From Pseudomonadota bacterium (GTDB lineage: Bacteria; Pseudomonadota; Alphaproteobacteria; Rhizobiales; Rhizobiaceae), in contig JAIUPA010000041.1 in assembly GCA_020161665.1 (NCBI GenBank), positions 62,001 through 126,000 of the forward strand: a DNA stretch of 64,000 nt, in the 5' to 3' direction. How positions within the stretch are numbered: the stretch's first letter is position 1; each line of letters starts with the position of its first letter. The notes under the pieces are model-generated. The model was not told the origin of the DNA, made no database searches, and worked only from the letters and a program-made list of their open reading frames with translations. This document shows positions 37,668 through 47,188 of the stretch, piece by piece. Position numbers and translations under genes: made by a program.

Positions 37668-39587
37668 ATGACAAAGACGACAATCGCGGCCAAGCGCCTT
37701 GGAACGTTGAAACCGGCACTCACCATGGCTGTTTCGGCAACCGTGCGTTCGGCATGGCCTTGGGCCGCCCCCATGCTTTTTGCCGCATTGACGGTGGTCG
37801 CGGTGGAAGTCGCGGCGCGAACCGGCGTTTCCGATATCGGGAATCTGTTCTTTACGGAAAACCGGCCCGGGCCGATCACCGCAGTGGTCGTATTCCTGCT
37901 GTTTCTGGTAGCCGATGCGCTGATCGGGCGGCTGTTCATGTCGCTGTTTGCCATTGCCCCCGCACTCGTACTGCTTGCGGGCTTTTCCGGGCAAAAGCGC
38001 ATCTATCTGGCAGACCCTCTCTACCCCGCAGACCTGACCTACGGCACCCGGCAGGTGTTCGAACTGCTGCCAGCCCTTGTCCATGCCCGTCCGCTGACGG
38101 CGCTCGCCATGGGTTTTGGTGCGCTGGCCCTCGCCTTTGGCCTGCTTCTGGCATGGTTTCGCCTGCGCCCTCTTCTGCCGCGCCTTTCGCTGCGTGATCG
38201 CGCCCTGCGTCTGGCGATTGCTCTGCCGCTTCTGGTTGGCTTTGCCTCGATCATGGACTATCGCGTCTTCTCTTGGACACGCGACCGCCTCGGCATCACC
38301 CCGATCATCTGGGATCAGGCCGAAAACTACCGGCAGAACGGTTTCCTTCTCGCCTTTGCGCTGAACCTGCCCATGGCAGCCGGCAATGCGCCTGCAGGAT
38401 ACAGCCAGCACGCCATCGACACCATTCCCTCGGCCCTGCCCCCTGGTGCGCGCGGCAATGGCCGCTCGCCCGACGTGATTATGGTCATGTCGGAATCGCT
38501 GTGGGACGCAACGCGCATGAAGGGCGTATCGCTCTCGCCCGATCCGCTGGCCTGGTTGCGCCGCAACCAGTCGGGTAGCGTCTTCTCTCCGGAATTCGGC
38601 GGCATGACGGCCAATGTGGAATTCGAGGCGTTGACGGGCTTCACCAATGCCTTCCTGCCAGCGGGCGCCATCCCCTATCAGCAGTATATTCGCAAGCCCA
38701 TTCCCTCACTCGCCTCCTTCTTCAAGAGCGAGGGCTATCGCACCATGGCGCTGCATCCGTTCCAGAGCTGGTTCTGGAACCGCGAAGCCGTCTATCGCAA
38801 CATGGGCTTTGACGAATTCCTCTCCGAAGAGAAGATGCCCGCCTTCCCGAAGCGCGGTATTTTCCCGGCGGATGCCGATTTCACCGACGAGATCATGCGT
38901 CAGGCCGACAACACCGAAGACCCGTTCTTCATGTTCGCCGTTACGCTGCAGGGCCATGGCCCCTATGAGCCCGGCCGCTACAAGGAAAACACCGTCACCG
39001 TCGACGGTCCCCTTTCCGATGCCTCGCGCGCCACGCTGGAAACCTACACGCAGGGTGCCCGCGAGGCCAATGACAGTCTGCGCCGCCTGATGGGCTGGGC
39101 CAAGCGCCGTGGTCGCGAAACGATCATCATCTATTTTGGCGATCATCTGCCACCGCTCGGTGCGCCTTATGTGGAAACCGGAACACTTTCCAGCGAGGTG
39201 CCGAGCCGCAACGCCGATCCGGCAGAGCTGAAAATCGGCCGCGAAACCCCGCTGATGATCTGGTCGTCGGGAAGCGGCGTGCGCAAGGCGGGCACCGTCA
39301 GCCCCTCCTTCCTGCCCTATTACGCGCTGAAAATGGCGGGCTTTGAACATCCCTATTATTCCGGCGTCCTCGGTCGCCTGCACGAGAAGTACGCGGTGAT
39401 TGACCGCCACATGCTGGTCAAGCGCAACGGCACGCCCGTGACCGACTGGAATACCGGCAATGAGGACGAGGCACCGCCGCTGCGCACCATGCGCCTGCTG
39501 CAGTATGACGTCATGTTTGGAGAAGGTTACAGCCTCGACCGCTTCTTCCCGTCGCGGGTTCGCAACGACGGCGCGCCCATCGGTTGA
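37668..39587 (+). CDS. LtaS-like membrane phosphoglycerol transferase/sulfatase family protein
   Basis: 639 residues from ATG 37668; an in-frame GTG at 37626 would add 14 residues. The N-terminal half has about five transmembrane helices (TVVAVEVAA, VVFLLFLVADALI, FAIAPALVLLAGF and two more). The C-terminal half is a sulfatase-fold domain in the periplasm. Metal and nucleophile positions fit the LtaS family: VIMVMSESLWD, FGGMTANVEFEALTG with a candidate catalytic Thr, and IIYFGDHLPPLG. In rhizobia such enzymes can transfer phosphoglycerol from phosphatidylglycerol to periplasmic glucans, as described for CgmB. That role is inference here; no glucan gene is adjacent. Confidence 0.82.
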   Translation: MTKTTIAAKRLGTLKPALTMAVSATVRSAWPWAAPMLFAALTVVAVEVAARTGVSDIGNLFFTENRPGPITAVVVFLLFLVADALIGRLFMSLFAIAPALVLLAGFSGQKRIYLADPLYPADLTYGTRQVFELLPALVHARPLTALAMGFGALALAFGLLLAWFRLRPLLPRLSLRDRALRLAIALPLLVGFASIMDYRVFSWTRDRLGITPIIWDQAENYRQNGFLLAFALNLPMAAGNAPAGYSQHAIDTIPSALPPGARGNGRSPDVIMVMSESLWDATRMKGVSLSPDPLAWLRRNQSGSVFSPEFGGMTANVEFEALTGFTNAFLPAGAIPYQQYIRKPIPSLASFFKSEGYRTMALHPFQSWFWNREAVYRNMGFDEFLSEEKMPAFPKRGIFPADADFTDEIMRQADNTEDPFFMFAVTLQGHGPYEPGRYKENTVTVDGPLSDASRATLETYTQGAREANDSLRRLMGWAKRRGRETIIIYFGDHLPPLGAPYVETGTLSSEVPSRNADPAELKIGRETPLMIWSSGSGVRKAGTVSPSFLPYYALKMAGFEHPYYSGVLGRLHEKYAVIDRHMLVKRNGTPVTDWNTGNEDEAPPLRTMRLLQYDVMFGEGYSLDRFFPSRVRNDGAPIG

Positions 39588-39610
39588 AGACCGCTCAAAG
39601 CCCCAAAATC

Positions 39611-39644
39611 AAAAAAGCCGGTGGAGCGATCCACCGGCTTTTGT
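39611..39644. terminator. Bidirectional terminator
   Basis: GCCGGTGGA-GCGA-TCCACCGGC with A run upstream and TTTTGTTT downstream separates the convergent phosphoglycerol transferase and DAHP synthase genes. Confidence 0.92.
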
Positions 39645-39664
39645 TTAAGCAAGACCTGAAAAGA

Positions 39665-41038
39665 TCAGCCGTTCACGGCCATCTTCTTTTCGTCGCGGCC
39701 ACCCTTCATGCGCTCGGCCAGAAGGAAGGCCAGTTCCAGCGCCTGATCGGCATTGAGACGCGGGTCGCAATGCGTGTGGTAACGGTCGGACAGGTCTTCC
39801 GCCGAAACGGCACGCGCACCGCCCGTGCACTCGGTCACGTCATTGCCGGTCATCTCGATATGGATGCCGCCCGGATGCGTGCCTTCGGCGCGGTGGATCT
39901 GGAAGAAGCTTTCCACTTCCGACAGAACGCGCTCGAACGGACGGGTCTTGTAGCTGTTAAGCGTGATCGTGTTGCCATGCATCGGATCGCAGGACCACAC
40001 GACCTTCTTGCCTTCGCGTTCCACAGCGCGGATGAGGCGCGGCAGATGCTCGGCAACCTTGTCATGACCGAAGCGGCAGATCAGCGTCAGGCGACCCGGC
40101 TCGTTCTGCGGATTGAGCAGGTCGATCAGTTCGATCAGGCCTTCCGCTGTCATCGACGGACCGCACTTCAGACCCAGCGGGTTCTTGATGCCACGGCAAT
40201 ATTCAACATGGGCGTGGTCAGGCTGACGCGTACGGTCGCCGATCCAGATCATGTGGCCGGACGTGGCATACCAGTCGCCCGAAGTGGAATCGACGCGGGT
40301 CAGCGCTTCTTCGTAGCCAAGCAGCAGAGCTTCATGGCTGGTGAAGAAATCCGTCTCGCGCAGGCTCGGATTGTTTTCCGAGGAAATGCCGATGGCCTGC
40401 ATGAAGTCCATCGTTTCCGTGATACGGGCCGCCAGCTTGCGGTAACGTTCCGCCTGCGGGCTGTCCTTGACGAAGCCGAGCATCCACTGATGCACGTTTT
40501 CGAGGTTGGCATAGCCGCCCATGGCGAAGGCGCGCAACAGGTTCAGCGTCGCGGCCGACTGGCGGTAAGCCATGACCTGACGTTCCGGCGAAGGAATACG
40601 GGCTTCCTCGGTGAACTCGATACCGTTGATGATGTCACCACGGTAGGACGGCAGCGTCACGCCATCCTGCGTTTCGGTGGAGGACGAGCGCGGCTTGGCG
40701 AACTGGCCGGCAATACGGCCAACCTTCACCACCGGCTGTTGTGCACCAAACGTCAGAACAACGGCCATCTGCAGGAAAACGCGGAAGAAATCGCGGATCT
40801 GGTCCGCGCCGTGCTCGGCAAAGCTTTCGGCGCAATCGCCACCCTGAAGCAGGAAGCCGTTGCCATTGGCAACATTGGCCAGCGACTTCTTCAGGCGGCG
40901 GGCTTCGCCCGCAAACACCAGCGGCGGAAACCGTGCGAGACGATCTTCCGTAGCCTTGAGTGCGGCTGCGTCCGGATAATCCGGAACCTGACTGATCGGC
41001 TTGTTGCGCCAGCTCGCCGGGGTCCAGTTCTGTGCCAT
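39665..41038 (-). CDS. aroF: 3-deoxy-7-phosphoheptulonate (DAHP) synthase, class II
   Basis: 457 residues. It condenses phosphoenolpyruvate with erythrose 4-phosphate, the first step of the shikimate pathway. Class II (plant/Pseudomonas type) hallmarks are [33 protein letters not shown], the [10 protein letters not shown] segment, [13 protein letters not shown], and [16 protein letters not shown] 41038 is chosen because AGGAG lies 8 bases upstream; the ATG two codons earlier is too close to it. The gene stands apart from other aro genes, as is usual for this class in alphaproteobacteria. A gap of about 100 bases separates it from gor. Confidence 0.95.
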   Translation of the reverse strand: MAQNWTPASWRNKPISQVPDYPDAAALKATEDRLARFPPLVFAGEARRLKKSLANVANGNGFLLQGGDCAESFAEHGADQIRDFFRVFLQMAVVLTFGAQQPVVKVGRIAGQFAKPRSSSTETQDGVTLPSYRGDIINGIEFTEEARIPSPERQVMAYRQSAATLNLLRAFAMGGYANLENVHQWMLGFVKDSPQAERYRKLAARITETMDFMQAIGISSENNPSLRETDFFTSHEALLLGYEEALTRVDSTSGDWYATSGHMIWIGDRTRQPDHAHVEYCRGIKNPLGLKCGPSMTAEGLIELIDLLNPQNEPGRLTLICRFGHDKVAEHLPRLIRAVEREGKKVVWSCDPMHGNTITLNSYKTRPFERVLSEVESFFQIHRAEGTHPGGIHIEMTGNDVTECTGGARAVSAEDLSDRYHTHCDPRLNADQALELAFLLAERMKGGRDEKKMAVNG

Positions 41039-41144
41039 TTGCATGTCTCCTCGCTTCCGTCTCGCGGAAGCTCCAGGGGTTTCCTCTCCGTCAGGGCGCG
41101 GCTTATAAACCTTATTGAAAGCTTTGCATAGGCCGCACGGGCAA

Positions 41145-42539
41145 TCAGCCCGTGACCCGCTCCCCGTTACGAATGATGTAGGACGGGCTGTACATCGTCA
41201 CCAGTTCTTCCGCCGCAGACGGATGAAGCGCCATGGTGCGATCAAAATCGTCCTTAGTGCAGCCTGCCTTCAGCGTGATGCCCAGAAGCTGCGCCATTTC
41301 CCCGGCTTCATGGCCAAGAATATGCGCGCCGATGACCTTGCGGTCCGTCGCATTGACGATGAGCTTCATGATCATCTTTTCAGCCCGGCCCGAAAGCGTC
41401 GCCTTCATGGGGCGGAACTGCGCCCGGTAAACCTCGACTTCGGCAAAGCGGCGCGCGGCCTCCTCTTCGGAAAGCCCGACGGTGCCGATTTCCGGCTGCG
41501 AAAACACCGCGGTCGGGATCGTATCGTGATCCGGCTTGGTCGGCTTGCCGCGATATTCCGTGTCGATGAAACACATGGCCTCATGGATGGCGACCGGCGT
41601 CAGCTGCACCCGGTCGGTCACATCGCCCAGCGCCCAGATCGACGGCACGCTGGAGCGCGAATAGTCGTCAACGATGATCGCCCCGCGTGCGTTGAGCGCC
41701 ACGCCCGCAGTCTCAAGGCCAAGCCCAGCCGTGTTCGGATGACGCCCCAGCGCCAGCATGACCTGATCGGCCACCACAACCGTCCCCGCCCGCGTGCGCG
41801 TCGTCAAAGCGCCGTCGGCAGTCTTCTCGACGCTCTCGATGACATCGTTCAGCAGAAGCTTGATACCCTTGGCCATCATCGCGTCCTGCAGGCCGCGCCG
41901 CATATCGCCATCAAAGCGCGACAGGAGTTCCGGGCCGCGATAAATCAGCGTCACGTCAACACCGAGACCGTGGAAGATGTTGGCGAATTCCACCGCGATG
42001 TAGCCGCCGCCGGCAATCAGGATGGAGCGCGGCAGTTCCGGCAGGTCAAAGGCTTCGTTCGAGGAAATGCAATGCTCATAGCCCGCGATTTCGGCATGGG
42101 CATTCACAGACCCGCCGGTCGCGATCACAATGCGCTCAGCCGTGACTACCTGCCCGGTAGAGGCGATGCGAACGCTGTGCGCTCCGGCAAGTTCGGCGCG
42201 GCTTTCGATGATCTCCGCCCCGGCATTATCAAGCCCCTTGCGGTAAAGCCCTTCAAGGCGCGTGATTTCGGCTTCCTTGGCGGCAACCAGCTTGGTCCAG
42301 TCAAAGCGCGTTTCGCCGACACTCCAGCCAAATCCCGCCGCATCCTCGAAATGCTCGGGAAATTGCGAGGCATAGACATAGAGCTTTTTGGGAACGCAGC
42401 CGCGAATGACGCAAGTGCCGCCAAAGCGGAATTCTTCGGCAATCGCCACCTTCTTGCCGAGCGAGGCCGCGACGCGGGCGCTGCGCACCCCGCCTGAGCC
42501 GCCCCCAATGACGAAAAGATCGTAATCATAGGTGGTCAT
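41145..42539 (-). CDS. gor: Glutathione-disulfide reductase
   Basis: 464-residue FAD- and NADPH-dependent flavoprotein that keeps glutathione reduced. The FAD-binding GxGxxG is [15 protein letters not shown]. The redox-active pair C43/C48 lies in [13 protein letters not shown]. The NADPH domain has [14 protein letters not shown] and the dimerisation end contains the active-site His in [17 protein letters not shown] 42539 is preferred to the ATG four codons upstream because GGAG is well spaced from it. The CVIRGC form is the alphaproteobacterial variant of the common CVNVGC. Confidence 0.95.
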   Translation of the reverse strand: MTTYDYDLFVIGGGSGGVRSARVAASLGKKVAIAEEFRFGGTCVIRGCVPKKLYVYASQFPEHFEDAAGFGWSVGETRFDWTKLVAAKEAEITRLEGLYRKGLDNAGAEIIESRAELAGAHSVRIASTGQVVTAERIVIATGGSVNAHAEIAGYEHCISSNEAFDLPELPRSILIAGGGYIAVEFANIFHGLGVDVTLIYRGPELLSRFDGDMRRGLQDAMMAKGIKLLLNDVIESVEKTADGALTTRTRAGTVVVADQVMLALGRHPNTAGLGLETAGVALNARGAIIVDDYSRSSVPSIWALGDVTDRVQLTPVAIHEAMCFIDTEYRGKPTKPDHDTIPTAVFSQPEIGTVGLSEEEAARRFAEVEVYRAQFRPMKATLSGRAEKMIMKLIVNATDRKVIGAHILGHEAGEMAQLLGITLKAGCTKDDFDRTMALHPSAAEELVTMYSPSYIIRNGERVTG

Positions 42540-42604
42540 CGCGGTCTCCATAGGCTTCGGGCGGGATCAGGTTCGAGTTTTATATAGGGGTCGTGCCACA
42601 AAAC

Positions 42605-42629
42605 AAAAAGCCCGGCGGAACCGGGCTTT
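42605..42629 (-). terminator. Terminator of the DUF2059 gene
   Basis: CCCGG-CGGAA-CCGGG extended by AAAG/CTTT. On the minus strand the stem is followed by TTTTTGTTTTG, so it ends the transcript that comes from the DUF2059 gene and shields gor. Confidence 0.85.
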
Positions 42630-42673
42630 CTGGATCAGCAGAACGGAAGACCTCGGATCGAGGTCTCTCCCGA

Positions 42674-43246
42674 TCAGTTCTTCTTGGCCGGTGCCGGAGC
42701 AGCAGGCTTGGCGCCCGGCGTCAGCGCGTCCGCCGGAAGCGGTGCCGGAGCGAGCTTCTGCACTTCAGCCGAAACCGAATTGCCGAGGTCGCGGTCAACG
42801 CCAGCGCCCCAGATATCGGCAGCCTTCAGGAGTTCGCGCATGGCAATCGGGCCATCCTTGAGCAGCTTCTTGCCCGGTTCGGTCTGGTAGAAATCGGCAA
42901 TCGCCTTCAGCTCATCTGCCGAGAAGGTCTTGGCGTAGATCATCGCGGACTCGCGCTCGAGATCGGCACGGCGCGGTGCCAGCTCAAGAGCCTTCTTGTC
43001 AACGATGTCGGAAATCTGCTCCTGCAGGTCCGGGAAAGCCTGGATCTGGCCAGCCTTGAGGCGCTCGGCGATCATCGGAAGAATACGGTCGAACTGGCTG
43101 GTAACGCCCAGCGCGTTGATCGTATCGCGAGCGGCCTTGACGTGGGCCTCGGAAGGCTCGTCAGCCTTGGCCGGAACAATCGCGGCAAAGCTGGAAAACA
43201 GAACGGCGACAATGGCGGCACGCCCAAAACCCGCAAATTTCATCAT
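42674..43246 (-). CDS. DUF2059 secreted protein
   Basis: 190 residues from ATG 43246, preceded by AGGAG. A signal peptide (MMKFAGFGRAAIVAVLFSSF, cleavage near AKA-DE) leads into an all-helical domain. The DUF2059 signature is YAKTFSADELKAIADFYQTEPGKKLL, with the FYQTEPGKK turn. The C-terminal tail is Ala/Pro/Lys-rich and probably disordered. These small periplasmic proteins are widely conserved and have no established function. Confidence 0.88.
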   Translation of the reverse strand: MMKFAGFGRAAIVAVLFSSFAAIVPAKADEPSEAHVKAARDTINALGVTSQFDRILPMIAERLKAGQIQAFPDLQEQISDIVDKKALELAPRRADLERESAMIYAKTFSADELKAIADFYQTEPGKKLLKDGPIAMRELLKAADIWGAGVDRDLGNSVSAEVQKLAPAPLPADALTPGAKPAAPAPAKKN

Positions 43247-43366
43247 GAAGTCACTAGCTCCTGTCTCGTTTTCTCGGCCCATCCGCGCCCCGGATACCGT
43301 CCGGGGACCAGCGGATAACGCCTCGTGAATTTCCTTAAACGGGCAGAAAACCCTGCCCCGCTTTCA

Positions 43367-44062
43367 TCATTCGGCTTCCAGAATCCGCACACCACCGGCA
43401 CCGGCAATCACCGCCACATCGGCAATGCCGATGAACAGCCCGTGTTCCACCACGCCCGGAATCGCGAACAAGGCACTCGAAAGAGCCTCTGCATCAGGAA
43501 TGAGGCCAAAAGATGCATCGAGAATATAATGCCCGCCATCCGTCACGAATGCGCCGTCGCCGGATTGACGAAGGCGAATTTCGCCGGAAAGTCCAAGCTT
43601 GGACGTAGCCTTTTCAACGGCAATCCGCGTTGCGGCAAGGCCGAACGGATTGACTTCGATCGGCAGCGGAAAACGACCAAGCGTCGGCACCAGCTTCGTT
43701 TCGTCGGCAATCACCACCATGCGCTGCGAGGCGCAGGCGACGATCTTTTCACGCAGAAGCGCGCCACCGCCGCCCTTGACGAGGCGAAGGGCCGGATCGA
43801 CCTCATCGGCACCGTCAATCGTCAGGTCCAGTTCCGGCAATTCGTCCAGCGACTTCAGCGGAACGCCCAGTTCGAGGCAAAGCCGTGCCGTGCGTTCAGA
43901 GGTTGGAACCCCCTCGACACGAAAACCGCCGGCCACTTTTTCAGCCAGCAGACGGACGAATTCTTCCGCCGTCGAGCCCGTGCCGATCCCAAGCCGCATT
44001 CCATCTTCAACAAAGCCAAGCGCTGCAGCGGCGGCCTTGATTTTCATCTCGCGGGCGTCCAT
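43367..44062 (-). CDS. rpiA: Ribose-5-phosphate isomerase A
   Basis: 231 residues; interconverts ribose 5-phosphate and ribulose 5-phosphate. Recognised by [16 protein letters not shown] (phosphate loop), [28 protein letters not shown] with its catalytic acid, and [14 protein letters not shown] with the catalytic lysine. The frame is open upstream to 44389, antisense to gph. ATG 44062 ([16 protein letters not shown]) matches the family start. It is divergent from gph. Confidence 0.95.
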   Translation of the reverse strand: MDAREMKIKAAAAALGFVEDGMRLGIGTGSTAEEFVRLLAEKVAGGFRVEGVPTSERTARLCLELGVPLKSLDELPELDLTIDGADEVDPALRLVKGGGGALLREKIVACASQRMVVIADETKLVPTLGRFPLPIEVNPFGLAATRIAVEKATSKLGLSGEIRLRQSGDGAFVTDGGHYILDASFGLIPDAEALSSALFAIPGVVEHGLFIGIADVAVIAGAGGVRILEAE

Positions 44063-44198
44063 GCGCCGAAAACTCCGATCTTGATTGCGTCGCCGCCTGT
44101 TTACACGGCTCATCGGCCAAACGAAAGCCCCTTTCCAAAAGAGGCCCGGCAATGCATTTTGCCGCCTGCTTCGCCCCTCCCAAGCCGGAAAGTACCCA

Positions 44199-44885
44199 AT
44201 GACCGCCACCGACAATGCGCCGCTCGTCATCTTCGACCTTGATGGCACCCTCGTGGACACCGCCCCCGATCTGGTGGCAAGCCTCAACCACACCATCACC
44301 ATCGAAGGCCTGCCGCCGGTGACGTTCGAGGATCTGACCCATCTGGTTGGCCAAGGAGTGCATATGATGCTTGAACGGGCGTTTCGCATGCATGACCGCG
44401 TGCTGGACGACGAGACCCGCGCCCGCCTCTATGATCGTTTCATTGCCTTTTACATGGAAACCATGCCGGGCAAGAGCAGCCCCTATCCGGGCGTCATAGC
44501 GGCCATGGATCGGCTGGAAGCCGCAGGCTTCAAGCTCGCCGTCTGCACCAACAAGGTGGGCATGCTCACCCTGCCGCTTCTGGAAAAGCTGGGCCTGAAG
44601 GAACGCTTCATGGCGATCACCTGCGGCGATACATTCGAATTCCGCAAGCCGGATGCGCGCCATATCCTCGGGACGATCGAACTGGCAGGCGCTCTGCCAT
44701 CCCGCTCTGTGATGGTCGGTGACAGCATTAATGACATAGCCGCCGCCAAGAATGCCGAAATTCCGGCGATTGCCGTTCCCTTCGGCTATTCGGATGTGCC
44801 GGTGGCGGACCTCTCCCCGGACATGATCATCTCGCATTACGACGAGATGACCCCGCAGGGCATCGAGGCACTACTCGCCCGTTGA
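44199..44885 (+). CDS. gph: Phosphoglycolate phosphatase (HAD family)
   Basis: 228 residues. HAD motif [16 protein letters not shown] holds the nucleophile Asp. Motif II is VCTNKVG. Motif III/IV is [14 protein letters not shown] followed by [16 protein letters not shown] helical cap lies between I and II, as in Gph. It hydrolyses 2-phosphoglycolate formed by DNA repair or oxygenase side reactions. HAD phosphatases can be promiscuous, so the exact substrate is probable rather than certain. ATG 44199 is chosen from the family N-terminus, with GGAAAG upstream. Confidence 0.88.
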   Translation: MTATDNAPLVIFDLDGTLVDTAPDLVASLNHTITIEGLPPVTFEDLTHLVGQGVHMMLERAFRMHDRVLDDETRARLYDRFIAFYMETMPGKSSPYPGVIAAMDRLEAAGFKLAVCTNKVGMLTLPLLEKLGLKERFMAITCGDTFEFRKPDARHILGTIELAGALPSRSVMVGDSINDIAAAKNAEIPAIAVPFGYSDVPVADLSPDMIISHYDEMTPQGIEALLAR

Positions 44886-44888
44886 GAC

Positions 44889-44917
44889 GAAAAAAGGCGG
44901 CCATGGGCCGCCTTTTT
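44889..44917. terminator. Bidirectional terminator
   Basis: GGCGGCC-ATG-GGCCGCC flanked by AAAAAA and TTTTT separates convergent gph and the L,D-transpeptidase gene. Confidence 0.92.
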
Positions 44918-44939
44918 CAAATCTCGAGATGCCCCGTGA

Positions 44940-46823
44940 TCAGGACGCCGCACGCACCTTGCTGGTGGCCTCAAAAGCCTTCTCGACATAGGCATCACGG
45001 CCATAAACGTCGTCATAGAAGTGCACGACACCGTTCTGGTCCGGCCAGGCGGTGAAGTAGGACACATAGACCGGGATCTTTTCCGGAGCCTTGATCGCGC
45101 GGTTCTGCCCGGCAGCGATCTGCTTGCCAATATCGTCCTCGGTCGTGCCCAGCACGGCAGCGGCCATGCGGCGCGGCTCGGCCAGACGCACGCAACCATG
45201 GCTCAGTGCCCGCATGTCCTTCTTGAAGAAGCTCTTCGACGGGGTGTCATGCATGTAAATGGCATGGCTGTTGGGGAACAGGATCTTCAACTCGCCGAGC
45301 GCGTTGTCCGAAGACGGCGGCTGACGCACCGAAACGCTGTTGGTCGAACCGTACCAGTTGACGGCAGACGACGACACGGCCTTGCCGTTGACCGCCACCT
45401 GATAGCCGAGGCGATCGAGGTAAGACGGATCGGAGCGCAGCTTCGGCAGCATCTCGTTGACGATGATCGACTGAGGAACGCCCCAATACGGGTTGATTTC
45501 GACCGTTTCGATCTCATCCTGGAAGAAATAGGTCTGGTTCGTCTTGGAGCCGACCACAACACGCATGTCGAACTGCGGCTTGTTTTCGTTGACATAGGTC
45601 GCCGTAAACGCCGGCTGGTTGATGAAGACATAGCGCGAGCCGAAATCGTTCGGCAGCCAGCGGGCCTGCTCCATGGCCACGACCAGCTTTTCGATCTTGG
45701 CGCTGTTGCTGTCGCCAACAAGCGCACGAACCGTCGCGCCGCCAATGATGCCATCGGGCTTCAGGCCAAGTTCCTTCTGCAGATCCTTGACGAGGGCCAC
45801 CAGTTCCGGCGTGTAGTCCGGCGTCCCGGCATAACCGGAAAGCGTCGCGGCATGCGCCGTCTTCAGGGCGTCCGAACCGCGAAGGCGAATGCCCTCCACG
45901 ACCGAGGCCAGTTCAGCATCGCTGCCACCGGGTTTCAGAACGCGCGGCAAATCGATCACCACATGATGGCCTTCGCCATCCATTCCCTTCAAACGCGCAA
46001 GTTCAGCCTTCAAGGCATGGAAGTGGGCGCTGGAAGGCTGGCGGCTTTCAAGATAAGCCGCCACGTCCGGGCTTGCCTTCAGCATCTTGAGAACCGGCGC
46101 AAGCTTGACCGTCTTGCGCACGAAATCATGGTAGCCGGAAATCCGGTTCGGATCGATACGACCGCGCTGGGCATCTTCGACATAGGCAAGGACGCGCGCC
46201 GAAAGGGCGACTTCAAAGGCGGCAAGCGCCTGCGCATCGGCCTGAGCGTCACCCGTCAGGACCGGCTCGCGAACCGCATAATCCGCCGGGTTCAAGCCAT
46301 AGGCATCGGCCTTCGCCAGAACATCCATGGCGGCCTTGGCCTGCGCCGTCACGGCACCGTTTTCGACCCACACGAAGCTTCCGCCATTGCGGTAATAGGC
46401 CTCCACCGCATCAGCAACCGTAACCGGGGCCTGAACGTTGACACCGTTCAAAAAGGCGCGAGGCTCAAGGGCGGTCGAAACGCTGCCCGTCGTCATGCCG
46501 CTATCGGCGACATTGACCGAGGCCTGATCCTTGAAGGAAATGCGGCGAACGGCATCGGCCTTGTAGGTATAGTATTTCGGGCCGGTGACCCTCGGCGTTG
46601 CGGCTTCCGGATCAACATTGCGAACCACGGGTGCCCGCGCCTCGGGCGGTGCAAAGCGGTCCGTCGTGTTGCGCGATGAGCCTTGATCGACAACCTGGCC
46701 GTTCTTGACCCTGCCCTGCAGCATATCCATCAGCGTGTAAGCGCTGGCGGGCGCGGCTGCGGTCACGACAAAGGCGACGGAAAGTGTCATGGCGGCCAGC
46801 GCCTTGCTACGCATGTTTTTCAT
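44940..46823 (-). CDS. L,D-transpeptidase (YcbB/LdtD-like)
   Basis: 627 residues with a signal peptide (MKNMRSKALAAMTLSVAFVV, cleavage near ASA-YT). Order of parts: a low-complexity linker, a scaffold region with FVWVENGAVTAQAKAAMDVL, a peptidoglycan-binding repeat near PELVALVKDLQKELGLKPDG, and a YkuD catalytic domain. The YkuD motif HDTPSKSFF...ALSHGCVRL contains the active-site Cys near residue 544. These periplasmic enzymes make 3-3 cross-links in peptidoglycan or attach proteins to it. In polar-growing Rhizobiaceae the wall is unusually rich in such cross-links, so the gene is relevant to the growth-pole theme. Confidence 0.92.
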   Translation of the reverse strand: MKNMRSKALAAMTLSVAFVVTAAAPASAYTLMDMLQGRVKNGQVVDQGSSRNTTDRFAPPEARAPVVRNVDPEAATPRVTGPKYYTYKADAVRRISFKDQASVNVADSGMTTGSVSTALEPRAFLNGVNVQAPVTVADAVEAYYRNGGSFVWVENGAVTAQAKAAMDVLAKADAYGLNPADYAVREPVLTGDAQADAQALAAFEVALSARVLAYVEDAQRGRIDPNRISGYHDFVRKTVKLAPVLKMLKASPDVAAYLESRQPSSAHFHALKAELARLKGMDGEGHHVVIDLPRVLKPGGSDAELASVVEGIRLRGSDALKTAHAATLSGYAGTPDYTPELVALVKDLQKELGLKPDGIIGGATVRALVGDSNSAKIEKLVVAMEQARWLPNDFGSRYVFINQPAFTATYVNENKPQFDMRVVVGSKTNQTYFFQDEIETVEINPYWGVPQSIIVNEMLPKLRSDPSYLDRLGYQVAVNGKAVSSSAVNWYGSTNSVSVRQPPSSDNALGELKILFPNSHAIYMHDTPSKSFFKKDMRALSHGCVRLAEPRRMAAAVLGTTEDDIGKQIAAGQNRAIKAPEKIPVYVSYFTAWPDQNGVVHFYDDVYGRDAYVEKAFEATSKVRAAS

Positions 46824-47188
46824 TTCGCTTGGGTCCCTGACGAACGCTTAATCGCGCGCCCGCATGTGCTTAAAGCCTATTATCCGATTGCCCTGACCTT
46901 GGAAAGCAAGACGAGCGTATCGGAAGCGATCAAATCCGCGCGAACGCACGCCCCCATTTCCGGGTTCGTTGAGGAAACGCTAGCGGCCAATCCTTTACGA
47001 ATATTTACCCTAACGGATTGTTGATCGGATTTACACCGCTTGCCCACAGCCGCTAACCACAGCGCATTTTTTCGCGTTCTCATACAAAGGCCGGGTTTGC
47101 AGGACGCGCGCGGAACACTATAACCGTCGCCGAGGACGCCACCCCCTGAAATGAAGGGGTGGAACGATTGCACGAAAGGGCAGGAAAC
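46824..47188. other. Divergent ldt/fumC intergenic region (365 bp)
   Basis: No gene with support is seen. It holds a sigma-70-like promoter for fumC near 47096-47124 and must also hold the L,D-transpeptidase promoter. A CCCC/GGGG hairpin (ACCCCCTGAAATGAAGGGGT) lies at about 47140-47160, between that promoter and the fumC start. Confidence 0.6.
47096..47124 (+). promoter_or_regulatory. Putative sigma-70 promoter of fumC
   Basis: TTTGCA and TATAAC hexamers are separated by 17 bases, about 65 bases before the fumC start codon. Confidence 0.45.

Noticed and set aside
39584..41131. A 515-codon plus-strand frame opposite DAHP synthase
   Set aside because: Antisense shadow; the minus-strand gene has unmistakable class II DAHP synthase motifs.
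47140..47160. CCCC/GGGG hairpin in the fumC leader as a possible riboswitch or terminator
   Set aside because: It is a short stem without a T run or conserved aptamer features; at most a leader hairpin.
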